A stretch of DNA of 19,931 nt from an uncultured Caryophanales bacterium (GTDB taxonomy: Bacteria > Bacillota_I > Bacilli_A > RF39 > UBA660), in contig CAMIXP010000008.1 in assembly GCA_946402785.1 (NCBI GenBank), positions 1 to 19,931 on the forward strand, in the 5' to 3' direction. Under the pieces are notes generated by a model. The model did not search any database. It saw nothing but the letters and a program-made list of their open reading frames with translations, and was not told the origin of the DNA. The position numbers and the translations under genes are program-made. The number at the start of each line of letters is the position of its first letter. The first letter of the stretch is position 1. This document shows positions 12,681-19,575 of this stretch, piece after piece.

Positions 12681-12709
12681 ATTATACCATAAAACCTGGG
12701 TTTTGAAAA
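12681..12709 (-). promoter_or_regulatory. Promoter of the phospholipase C-like gene with palindromic spacer
   Basis: TTTTCA (12704-12709) and TATAAT (12681-12686, preceded by TG-G) are 17 nt apart on the minus strand. The spacer holds a perfect AAAACC-TG-GGTTTT palindrome (12691-12704), a candidate operator. The predicted 5' UTR is only about 14 nt. Confidence 0.65.
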
Positions 12710-12718
12710 GTGACAAAG

Positions 12719-12744
12719 AAAAAAGATACTTCTACGAATATCTT
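12719..12744 (-). terminator. Terminator of the rnr - capA-like - smpB operon
   Basis: Stem AAGATA/TATCTT (12739-12744 with 12723-12728) with a 10-nt loop is followed by a U-run on the minus strand. The smpB stop (12732-12734) lies in the loop. Confidence 0.65.
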
Positions 12745-13172
12745 CTTAAATTCTTTTGAACATCTCTTTGAATATCTTTTTCTTTTAAAGATTCTCTCTT
12801 ATCATATGTCTTTTTACCACGACATATACCAAGTAATACTTTTAATTTATTATCTTTAAAATATAGTTTTAAAGGAACAAGAGTTAATCCCTGTAGTTCA
12901 ATAGCTTGCTCCATCTTTTTAATTTCTTTCTTATGAAGCAATAGTTTTCTGCTTCTTGTTTCATTATGGTTAAAGAGATTGCCTTCTTTGTATTGACCAA
13001 TATACATATTTAAAAGATATACTTCATGGTTTCGAACAATTCCATAAGAATCTTTAATATTACAATGACCATTACGTACAGATTTAATCTCTGTTCCTGT
13101 TAAAACAATACCGGCTTCATACTCTTCTTCTATAAAGTAATCAAAACTTGCTCTTCTATTAATGATCTCCAT
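12732..13172 (-). CDS. smpB: SsrA-binding protein SmpB
   Basis: SmpB binds the tRNA-like part of tmRNA and places it in the A site of stalled ribosomes, mimicking a codon-anticodon pair with its C-terminal tail. The 146-aa protein has the family hallmarks: the N-terminal NRRASFDYFIEEEYEAGIVL, then TGTEIKSVRNG, NIKDSYG, KLLLHKKEI and a late GKKTYDKRE. The tail (ESLKEKDIQRDVQKNLRRY) keeps the basic helix used in decoding. The Shine-Dalgarno GGGAG overlaps the end of the capA-like gene, whose stop codon is 4 nt before the ATG, so translation is probably coupled. Its RNA partner ssrA lies in the window, separated by one unrelated gene. Confidence 0.97.
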   Translation of the reverse strand: MEIINRRASFDYFIEEEYEAGIVLTGTEIKSVRNGHCNIKDSYGIVRNHEVYLLNMYIGQYKEGNLFNHNETRSRKLLLHKKEIKKMEQAIELQGLTLVPLKLYFKDNKLKVLLGICRGKKTYDKRESLKEKDIQRDVQKNLRRYS

Positions 13173-13176
13173 TTTA

Positions 13177-14391
13177 TCACTCCCAAGTAAGACCCCACGT
13201 TAAATCTGGATATCGTTTATTAACAATTGCTTTATATTTTTCATATAAAGCATCATGATTTCTTAATTCACTATCTGTTAAACTAGGATATGTTTTTACT
13301 CTAAAATCCGAACTCCATCCACGTCTTTGTGTAACAGTAGTATATATTAATTCTGCTTTTGGTTCAACAACTTGATTTAAATTTGTTCCATCTTGTCCAA
13401 TATGTTTTCTTAAAGTTACTTCCATAGCAAGACCCGTATAGTTATCAACATCTAATTGGTCACTAATAAAGTTACCTAAAGAATAAATAACAAATGTTTT
13501 GCCATCATTAATATATTCAGCCGTTTGAACAACGTGAGGATGAGCTCCAATAATTAAATCAACTCCTAGTCCTGATAAATAATTGGCAATCTCATCTTGT
13601 TTCCAATCAACATTCCAAGCATATTCAGTACCCCAGTGCATAGCAACAATCACAAAATCAACTTTATCACGAACACTTGCAATATCAGCTTGTGCTTTTT
13701 CAGGAGTATAAACACTATTTAAATAATCTTTTCCATAAGGAGTTTCTAAACCATTCGTCCAAATTGTATAAGAAATAAATGCATATTTAATATGATTGAC
13801 TTCATATACCTGGGCAACCTTTTCAGCTCTTTCTTCATAACTAGCCCATTGTCCAGAAGCAGCAACCTCTGGATGAGACTTCCAATATTCAACAGAATGA
13901 AGAACTCCTGTTTCTCCTTTATCCATCGTATGGTTGGTTGCTAAAGAAACCATGTTAAATCCTGCATCAATGAAAGCATCTCCACAAGCATCTGGTGTAT
14001 TAAATCGAGGATAATTGGAATATCCTAGATTAGCTCCACCTAAAATCGTTTCTTGATTATAATAAGCAATATCATATTTAGAAGCTATTGGTTTAATAAA
14101 TTGAAGCATTGGCTTAAAATCATAAGATCCATCATTTTGTCTAGCATCAATATAAATACTAGAGTGAATCAAAGCATCCCCAACCATGAAAACTTTTGCC
14201 TCATAGTCAACATCTTCTTTTTGAACTTCCACCTTTTTCTTTTCTACAACTGTTTTTGTTTTAGGAGCAAACAAATCTGCTTTTACAAAGAGAAAATATC
14301 CTCCTACTCCTAAACAGCAAAGAATAAGGATTAGTAAAAGAACAATCAAAGGACCTTTTTTTAGTTTTCTTTTTTTCTTTGCTTCTTCCAT
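13177..14391 (-). CDS. CapA/PgsA-family metallophosphatase-fold protein, membrane-anchored
   Basis: This 404-aa protein has a basic N-terminus and one membrane helix (about residues 13-36), so the main domain is outside the cell. The extracellular part fits the CapA (PGA_cap) family with a calcineurin-like fold: VFMVGDALIH, YYNQETILGG, LATNHTMDKGETG, AMHWGTEY, GAHPHVVQ and YSLGNFISDQ supply Asp, Asn and His ligands for a two-metal centre. The name comes from poly-gamma-glutamate capsule export in Bacillus, but no capB or capC neighbour is present, so the biological role is open. It starts 2 nt after the rnr stop with a modest AAAGG site. It ends with TGA, showing that TGA is a stop in this organism. 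Confidence 0.88.
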   Translation of the reverse strand: MEEAKKKRKLKKGPLIVLLLILILCCLGVGGYFLFVKADLFAPKTKTVVEKKKVEVQKEDVDYEAKVFMVGDALIHSSIYIDARQNDGSYDFKPMLQFIKPIASKYDIAYYNQETILGGANLGYSNYPRFNTPDACGDAFIDAGFNMVSLATNHTMDKGETGVLHSVEYWKSHPEVAASGQWASYEERAEKVAQVYEVNHIKYAFISYTIWTNGLETPYGKDYLNSVYTPEKAQADIASVRDKVDFVIVAMHWGTEYAWNVDWKQDEIANYLSGLGVDLIIGAHPHVVQTAEYINDGKTFVIYSLGNFISDQLDVDNYTGLAMEVTLRKHIGQDGTNLNQVVEPKAELIYTTVTQRRGWSSDFRVKTYPSLTDSELRNHDALYEKYKAIVNKRYPDLTWGLTWE

Positions 14392-14393
14392 AA

Positions 14394-16505
14394 TTAATTA
14401 ACCTTTCTAACAACTTCAAAATCAATAGTTTGTTCATCCTTATTAGCACGAACAACTTTAACACGAACACGTTCTCCAATTGCATACTTGGTATGGCTCT
14501 TTTCACCCGTTAAAGTTAAATGTTCTTCATCAAAATGATAGAAATCATCCATATCACGTAATGGAACCAATCCTTCAATTAAATTATCTAGTTGAACAAA
14601 CATTCCGAAACTAGTAATAGAAGAAATCATACCTTCAAATTCTTCTCCAATATGTTGTTCCATATATTGAGCCATTTTCATATCATCAACTTCTCGTTCA
14701 CAATCAACAGAAGCACGTTCTCTTTCAGAAGAATGTTCTGCAATATAAACAAGTTTCTCTTCCCATTTTTGTACCGTATCCATATCTACTTTTCCATCAA
14801 ACAAATAAGTATGTAATAAACGATGAACGGTTGTATCTGGATAACGACGAATTGGAGAAGTAAAGTGTGTATAGCAATCACTTGCTAAACCATAGTGTCC
14901 TAAATTATCAGGACTATAGATAGCCTTCTTCATACTTCTTAATAACAAAGTAGATAAAATCTTATATTCTGGTTTATCTTCTAACTGACTAACAATATTT
15001 TGAACAGATTTAGGACTTAAATCATTTAAATCTCCTGTAACATGATAACCTAGACCACTAACAAAAGATACAAAACTACGAATCTTATCTGCTTCCGGAG
15101 TCTCATGAATACGATAAATAAATGGTAAATTCATAAAGTAAATATGAGAAGCTACACATTCATTGGCTGCAATCATAAAGTCCTCAATTAACTTTTCACC
15201 ACAACCTCTATCTCTTAATACAACATCTGTAGGTACACAATTCTCATCTACTAAAATCTTAGCCTCATCAATATTAAAATCAATATATCCACGTTTTACT
15301 TTTGCCTTACGAAGAATGTCTGCTAACTCTTGCATTAATTTTAAATCTTCAACATATGGTTCATAACCCTCTGGAACCTCATCCTGTTCCAAAATCATAT
15401 TTACTTTCTTATAAGTCATTTGAATGCGTGAACGAATAACACTTAAGAAAATATCATAATCTAATTGTTTTCCAGCAGCATCAAATTCCATTACACAAGA
15501 AACAGCTAAACGATCAACATTTGGATTTAAAGAACAGATTCCATTTGACAATTCATGAGGAATCATAGGAATAACACGGTCTACCAAATAAACACTGGTA
15601 CCACGATCTTGAGCAGACACATCCAAAGGAGACCCTTCTTTTACATAATGACTAACATCCGCAATATGAACACCTAATTGATAATGACCATTTGATAAAC
15701 GTTTAATACTAATCGCATCATCAATATCCTTGGTATCATCTCCATCAATCGTAAAGATGACTTCTTCTCTTAAATCTCTACGATTCTTCATCTCTTCTTC
15801 CCCAACAGCTGTAGAAACATGTTTCACTTCTTCTTTTACTTCATCTGGAAAATCTACAGGGATATTATATTTATAAATAATAGATAAAATATCAACTCCT
15901 GGATCGTTTTGATGTCCAAGAATTTCCATAACTCTTCCTTCATAACGACCAGAACTATTCATCTTTTTCTCAAGACGAACAACAACTTTATGTCCATCTA
16001 CGGCATTTAAACTTTTTCCTTGAGGAATTTCAATATTCAATTTAATTTTATTATCATCTAATTGAATATGACCAATCCCTTTATGATCAAAGGTAATCGT
16101 TCCCACAAAATTTGTCATCTTACGAGCAATAATACGAAGAACTCTACCTTCTAATCGATCTAAGTTCATCTTACTCGTAATTTCAACTAACACAACATCA
16201 TCATGAATAGCGCCATTCATATTATCTTGAGAAACATAAACATCATCGTCTAAGTTCTCCACTTCTACAAAACCAAACCCTTTTTTATTGACCCTCATGA
16301 TTCCTTTGCGCAAATGACTATTTTCAAGCAACATATATTTATCTTTATTAGAATGATAAATAAGAACTTCATCTTCTAATTTTTTTAAATCAGATAATAA
16401 CTCCTGTGTTTCCTCTACTGTTGTAACATCTAGACGTTCTTGAAGTTCATAAATATCTAGTGCTCTATCAGTTTCCTTTAGTGCATTTAATATGCTATCT
16501 CTCAT
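14394..16505 (-). CDS. rnr: Ribonuclease R
   Basis: RNase R is a processive 3'-5' exoribonuclease that unwinds structured RNA and degrades faulty mRNA during trans-translation, where it works with SmpB and tmRNA. The 703-aa protein shows a winged-helix-like N-terminus (1-60), two cold-shock-like domains (about 65-195), the RNB domain (about 245-570) and an S1 domain (about 620-700). The catalytic motif TIDGDDTKDIDDAISI has all four aspartates (D254, D260, D262, D263), and TSPIRRYPD carries the catalytic arginine. It lacks a long lysine-rich C-terminal tail, which makes it shorter than the Bacillus and E. coli enzymes. The ATG follows AAGGTGAT. It is the first gene of the rnr - capA-like - smpB operon. 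A more divergent relative is at 555-2813. Confidence 0.96.
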   Translation of the reverse strand: MRDSILNALKETDRALDIYELQERLDVTTVEETQELLSDLKKLEDEVLIYHSNKDKYMLLENSHLRKGIMRVNKKGFGFVEVENLDDDVYVSQDNMNGAIHDDVVLVEITSKMNLDRLEGRVLRIIARKMTNFVGTITFDHKGIGHIQLDDNKIKLNIEIPQGKSLNAVDGHKVVVRLEKKMNSSGRYEGRVMEILGHQNDPGVDILSIIYKYNIPVDFPDEVKEEVKHVSTAVGEEEMKNRRDLREEVIFTIDGDDTKDIDDAISIKRLSNGHYQLGVHIADVSHYVKEGSPLDVSAQDRGTSVYLVDRVIPMIPHELSNGICSLNPNVDRLAVSCVMEFDAAGKQLDYDIFLSVIRSRIQMTYKKVNMILEQDEVPEGYEPYVEDLKLMQELADILRKAKVKRGYIDFNIDEAKILVDENCVPTDVVLRDRGCGEKLIEDFMIAANECVASHIYFMNLPFIYRIHETPEADKIRSFVSFVSGLGYHVTGDLNDLSPKSVQNIVSQLEDKPEYKILSTLLLRSMKKAIYSPDNLGHYGLASDCYTHFTSPIRRYPDTTVHRLLHTYLFDGKVDMDTVQKWEEKLVYIAEHSSERERASVDCEREVDDMKMAQYMEQHIGEEFEGMISSITSFGMFVQLDNLIEGLVPLRDMDDFYHFDEEHLTLTGEKSHTKYAIGERVRVKVVRANKDEQTIDFEVVRKVN

Positions 16506-16523
16506 AGTATCACCTTCTATTAT

Positions 16524-16552
16524 ATTATAAAGTATTTTTCAAGTAATAACTA
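16524..16552 (-). promoter_or_regulatory. Probable promoter of the rnr operon
   Basis: TATAAT (16524-16529) is overlapped by a second TATAAT at 16519-16524. The best -35 at 17 nt is the weak TAGTTA (16547-16552). The secG terminator just upstream makes a separate promoter necessary. Confidence 0.4.
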
Positions 16553-16565
16553 GTCTTTTTCAAAT

Positions 16566-16586
16566 AAAAAAAGGACCGAAGTCCTT
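16566..16586 (-). terminator. Terminator of secG
   Basis: Stem AAGGAC/GTCCTT (16581-16586 with 16571-16576) is closed by a UUCG tetraloop, with a U-run after it. The secG stop codon (16585-16587) is inside the stem. Confidence 0.88.
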
Positions 16587-16800
16587 AAATAAACATTGAT
16601 ACTAAACAAAGGATAAAGAAAGCTGCACCTAATAACATTGTTATTCTTGTAATAACAAGTTCGGATCCTCTTTCCTTACGGTTCATAAACAACTCGCTTT
16701 GACCTCCAGAAATAATTTGAGGACCTGCATCAGACTTTGCACCTTGAAGTAAAACAATAATTATCAATAATATAGAAATGATTAATAAAGCAATTTGCAT
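16585..16800 (-). CDS. secG: Protein translocase subunit SecG
   Basis: SecG is the small third subunit of the SecYEG channel and assists SecA-driven export. The 71-aa protein has two membrane helices (about residues 3-20 and 50-69). Between them is the conserved cytoplasmic loop with LLQGAKSDAG, ISGGQSELF and a Lys/Arg pair (NRKERG). The start at ATG 16798-16800 follows GGAGGG at good spacing; the open frame extends further upstream to 16854 but without a ribosome site and across the promoter. It sits between proS and rnr; secG directly upstream of rnr is a common Firmicutes order. Confidence 0.93.
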   Translation of the reverse strand: MQIALLIISILLIIIVLLQGAKSDAGPQIISGGQSELFMNRKERGSELVITRITMLLGAAFFILCLVSMFI

Positions 16801-16825
16801 AGTTTCCCTCCGTAATAACACAAAT

Positions 16826-16854
16826 ATAATACCATAAAGTTCCTTTATTTGCAA
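16826..16854 (-). promoter_or_regulatory. Promoter of secG
   Basis: TTGCAA (16849-16854) and TATTAT (16826-16831, preceded by TG-G) are 17 nt apart on the minus strand. The predicted 5' UTR is about 19 nt. The -35 is only about 10 nt past the proS stop codon. Confidence 0.7.
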
Positions 16855-16864
16855 CTAAAAATGG

Positions 16865-18538
16865 TTAACAGATACTTTCTATCTCAGAAATAGGAACTTC
16901 AACTACTTCTCCAGTAGAACGTGTTTTTACCTCTACCATTCCAGAAGAAGCACCTCTTCCAACAACAATTCTTTTTGGAATACCAATTAAATCAGAATCT
17001 TTAAATTTGATCCCTGCTCGTTCTTCACGATCATCTAATAATACATCTTTTCCCTTAGATTGGAATAATTCATATAATTCATTACCAATACGTACTTGTT
17101 CTGTGTCTTTCATATCAACAATCACAATCTCTAAATCATAAGGAGATACAATCTCAGGGAAGATTATTCCATGTTCATCATGATTTTGTTCTACAATAGA
17201 AGCTAGAATTCTAGCAGGACCAATTCCATAAGAACCCATATAAACAGGTTTCAATTGATTTTCAGAATCCGTATAATATAAATCCATAGATTCAGAGTAT
17301 TTCGTACCTAATTTAAAGGTATTACCAACTTCGATACCATGCTTAAACTCAAGTTCTCCCCCACAAACAGGACAAACATCATCTTCACATACATTTCGAA
17401 TATCTGCCGTCTTATAAATTTCAAAATCTTTTATATTAGCATTTTGATAATGATAATCGGTTTTATTAGCTCCTACAAGGAAGTTTTTCATACCCATAAC
17501 TTCTGTATCTACTACAACTGGAATAGATAATCCAATAGGTCCAGCAAACCCTACTTCGGCTCCTGTAATCTCTTCATCTTCTGAAAAAGTTGCTAACTCT
17601 ACATTTTTTGCACCAAATAATTGTGAAATCTTATATTCGTTAATTTCACGATCTCCACGTACCATAAAAGCATAAAATTCTCCATCTACTTTATAGATCA
17701 TCGTCTTACACATTTTATCTTTTGAAATGGAATAAGTATTAGCTAAATCTTCTATTGTTCCGCAATGTGGCGTATGCATAAGTTCATATTTCTTCTCTTT
17801 TTCATCACTCTTAGTTTCATGATGACAAGCACAAATCTCAATATTGGTTGCTAAATCACAATTTTTACAAGTAACAACAATATCTTCTCCAATATCCGTA
17901 ATGGCCTGGAATTCTTCCGAAAGCATTCCACCCATCGCACCAGTTGCCGCACGGACAATCTTATAGTTAAGACCTAATCGATCAAAGATTCTCTTATAAG
18001 CATCAAACATCAATTGATAAGAATGATCTAATCCCTCTAAATCTTTATCAAACGTATAAGCATCCTTCATCACAAACTCACGCGTACGAATTAAACCATA
18101 ACGACTACGAGTTTCATCACGATACTTATTTGCCATTTGATACAAACTAATAGGCATATCCTTATAAGAATGAATCATATCTTTACAAACATCCGCAAAT
18201 AACTCTTCATGAGTAGGTCCAAGAACATAATTTCTTCCAGCTCGATCTTTGAGAGAAAACATATCTTCTCCAAAAACATATCTTCTACCACTATTCACAT
18301 AATACTCTTCTGGTAATAGACTAGGCATAACAAGTTCTTGAGAACCAATTCCATCCATCTCTTCACGAATAACATTTTCAATCTTACGTAATACTTTTAA
18401 ACCAAGTGGTAAGAAAATATAGATACCACTTCCAGCTTTTTTAATCATGCCACTGCGAACAAGTAAGTTTCCACTGACAGCTTCTTCATCTTTAACATCT
18501 TCTCTTTTTGTAAAAAAATAACTATTACTTAATTTCAT
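16865..18538 (-). CDS. proS: Prolyl-tRNA synthetase (bacterial type with editing insert)
   Basis: ProRS charges tRNA-Pro with proline. The 557-aa protein is the long bacterial form. Class II motif 2 is seen in YRDETRSRYGLIRTREFVMKDAYTF (quoted in two parts: YRDETRSRYG and LIRTREFVMKD), and motif 3 in GSYGIGPARILASIVEQ. Between them (about residues 225-390) lies the YbaK-like insert that removes alanine mischarged to tRNA-Pro, with MVRGDREINEYK and GFAGPIG. Cysteine pairs (CKNC and CPVCGG) flank the insert. The C-terminal anticodon-binding domain contains DLEIVIVDMKD and DDREERAGIKFKD. The ATG follows GGAGG placed directly after the U-tract of the leader terminator, so expression depends on T-box read-through when uncharged tRNA-Pro accumulates. 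Confidence 0.96.
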   Translation of the reverse strand: MKLSNSYFFTKREDVKDEEAVSGNLLVRSGMIKKAGSGIYIFLPLGLKVLRKIENVIREEMDGIGSQELVMPSLLPEEYYVNSGRRYVFGEDMFSLKDRAGRNYVLGPTHEELFADVCKDMIHSYKDMPISLYQMANKYRDETRSRYGLIRTREFVMKDAYTFDKDLEGLDHSYQLMFDAYKRIFDRLGLNYKIVRAATGAMGGMLSEEFQAITDIGEDIVVTCKNCDLATNIEICACHHETKSDEKEKKYELMHTPHCGTIEDLANTYSISKDKMCKTMIYKVDGEFYAFMVRGDREINEYKISQLFGAKNVELATFSEDEEITGAEVGFAGPIGLSIPVVVDTEVMGMKNFLVGANKTDYHYQNANIKDFEIYKTADIRNVCEDDVCPVCGGELEFKHGIEVGNTFKLGTKYSESMDLYYTDSENQLKPVYMGSYGIGPARILASIVEQNHDEHGIIFPEIVSPYDLEIVIVDMKDTEQVRIGNELYELFQSKGKDVLLDDREERAGIKFKDSDLIGIPKRIVVGRGASSGMVEVKTRSTGEVVEVPISEIESIC

Positions 18539-18540
18539 AA

Positions 18541-18728
18541 AAAACCTCCAAAAAAAGGATGATACCCAAAGGAGTGCAATCGCACGGTACCATCCTTATA
18601 TTTACTTAATTTGATAACGGGTTCCCCCGGGAATAACTCCATCTATAAAAGTAGGAATGATATAAGATTATAATTAGGTTCACACTATCCCTAAATCACT
18701 GTTATAAGAGCTTATAACGTATTGGCTT
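18541..18728 (-). promoter_or_regulatory. T-box leader of proS (proline-responsive)
   Basis: T-box leaders read the charging state of a tRNA and choose between antiterminator and terminator. On the minus strand, AAGGATGGTACCGTGC (18597-18582) matches the T-box core; its UGGU would pair with the ACCA end of uncharged tRNA-Pro. Upstream, GAA (18681-18679) is followed by CCT (18678-18676), a proline codon in the place where the specifier follows the GAA of the specifier loop, opposite AGTGA (18700-18696). Complementary TTATAA and TATAAG/CTTATA segments can form the base of stem I. The stem above the specifier is very short. The gene served, proS, agrees with the specifier. No clear promoter was found; the leader may start inside or just after the preceding gene. 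Confidence 0.88.
18550..18597 (-). terminator. T-box-controlled terminator before proS
   Basis: A 12-bp stem AAGGATGGTACC/GGTATCATCCTT (18586-18597 with 18555-18566, one G-U) is followed by seven U (18550-18556). The 5' arm is the T-box sequence itself, so antiterminator and terminator are mutually exclusive. Confidence 0.9.
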
Positions 18729-18739
18729 TTATTTAGATT

Positions 18740-19510
18740 TTAACGAATGAATGCTCCTGAGAAATGTCTTCCTTTCTTTTCAGGATCATTTCTAGCAGCA
18801 CTATTAGAATAGAATTCCGGATTTGTGATGGTATCAATTGGACTCATCATAACAGATCCTACTTTTCTTTGAATCAATTGTCTTAATACTGCCTTTTTAA
18901 TATTGATATGGTAAAGTCCATCCTCTTTTAAAGTAATAAGATCTTTCCATACCTCATCATCTGTAGCCCATTTTGGATAACAGTCATATGTCCATGTTGT
19001 TCCAGCACAAGCAGAAATATAAGTCATAATATCTTCATCTTTGGTTGGATGAGCTTCTTGTAAAGCATCAATTACTAACTGTGGCATTCTTTTATCAACA
19101 AGTTCGGCACTACAATGTCCAATAGCAAGCGTTTTATGACGCATATCATATGCCATAACAACCGGACAATCAGCAACCGGATGTCCAATAACAACACCAG
19201 GTAACTTATTGGTAACGATTAAGATATCTTGTGGAATATCTGTCCATCCTTCTGGAAAGGCCTCCACATAATCTTTTGTTATCTCAAACCAAGTACCTCT
19301 CTTATCTTCTTGATCTGCCATAAACATCTTTCTACCATCGAAACCACCATCTTTACCAGCAGCCATACGTCTTTTTAAGAACGTACTCCAACGTTGTTCA
19401 TAAGTCCAATCAGCTGGGTAAAAACTTTTATTCGCATTCATATTACCATAATGATTACCAGTTTCTATGATTTGAACTGCATTATTTCCTAATACTAAAT
19501 TTTTAACCAT
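18740..19510 (-). CDS. PgeF/YlmD-type laccase-domain protein, divergent
   Basis: This is a 256-aa protein of the multicopper polyphenol oxidase family (YfiH/YlmD/PgeF), whose members act as purine nucleoside phosphorylase/deaminases or peptidoglycan editing factors. The core motif is present as GVVIGHPVADCPVVMAYD, then LAIGHCSAELVDKRM; the family norm is T-ADC-P and then HAGWRG. The cysteine and the central histidine of the zinc site remain, but GWRG is replaced by SAEL. Where the first ligand (Q-x-H-G) normally lies, the sequence is MADQEDKRGTW with no histidine. Later ISACAGTTWTYDCY matches the GPxIGxxxYEV region loosely. Activity may differ from the family norm. It has its own promoter, and its ATG follows AGGGGGGAT. 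It lies between eno and the proS leader. Confidence 0.7.
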   Translation of the reverse strand: MVKNLVLGNNAVQIIETGNHYGNMNANKSFYPADWTYEQRWSTFLKRRMAAGKDGGFDGRKMFMADQEDKRGTWFEITKDYVEAFPEGWTDIPQDILIVTNKLPGVVIGHPVADCPVVMAYDMRHKTLAIGHCSAELVDKRMPQLVIDALQEAHPTKDEDIMTYISACAGTTWTYDCYPKWATDDEVWKDLITLKEDGLYHINIKKAVLRQLIQRKVGSVMMSPIDTITNPEFYSNSAARNDPEKKGRHFSGAFIR

Positions 19511-19536
19511 AATTCCATCCCCCCTAAACTGGGTAT

Positions 19537-19565
19537 ATTATATCAAATATAAAGAAAAAAAGCAA
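19537..19565 (-). promoter_or_regulatory. Promoter of the PgeF-like gene, sharing bases with the eno terminator
   Basis: TTGCTT (19560-19565) and TATAAT (19537-19542, preceded by TG-A) are 17 nt apart on the minus strand. The -35 is exactly the 3' arm of the eno terminator stem. The predicted 5' UTR is about 20 nt. Confidence 0.65.
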
Positions 19566-19575
19566 TTACTTGCTT
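19555..19575 (-). terminator. Terminator of eno
   Basis: Stem AAGCAA/TTGCTT (19570-19575 with 19560-19565) with a 4-nt loop is followed by a run of U (A-run 19555-19561). The last enolase codons and stop (19566-19568) lie inside it. Confidence 0.75.

Noticed and set aside
14261..14506. Minus-strand open frame spanning the junction of rnr and the capA-like gene.
   Set aside because: It is a different frame overlapping two well-supported genes, without a Shine-Dalgarno or recognisable product.
18701..18718. Palindrome GTTATAAG-CT-CTTATAAC read as a terminator of the PgeF-like gene.
   Set aside because: It has no U-tract and a loop that is too small; it is better explained as segments of the T-box stem I base.
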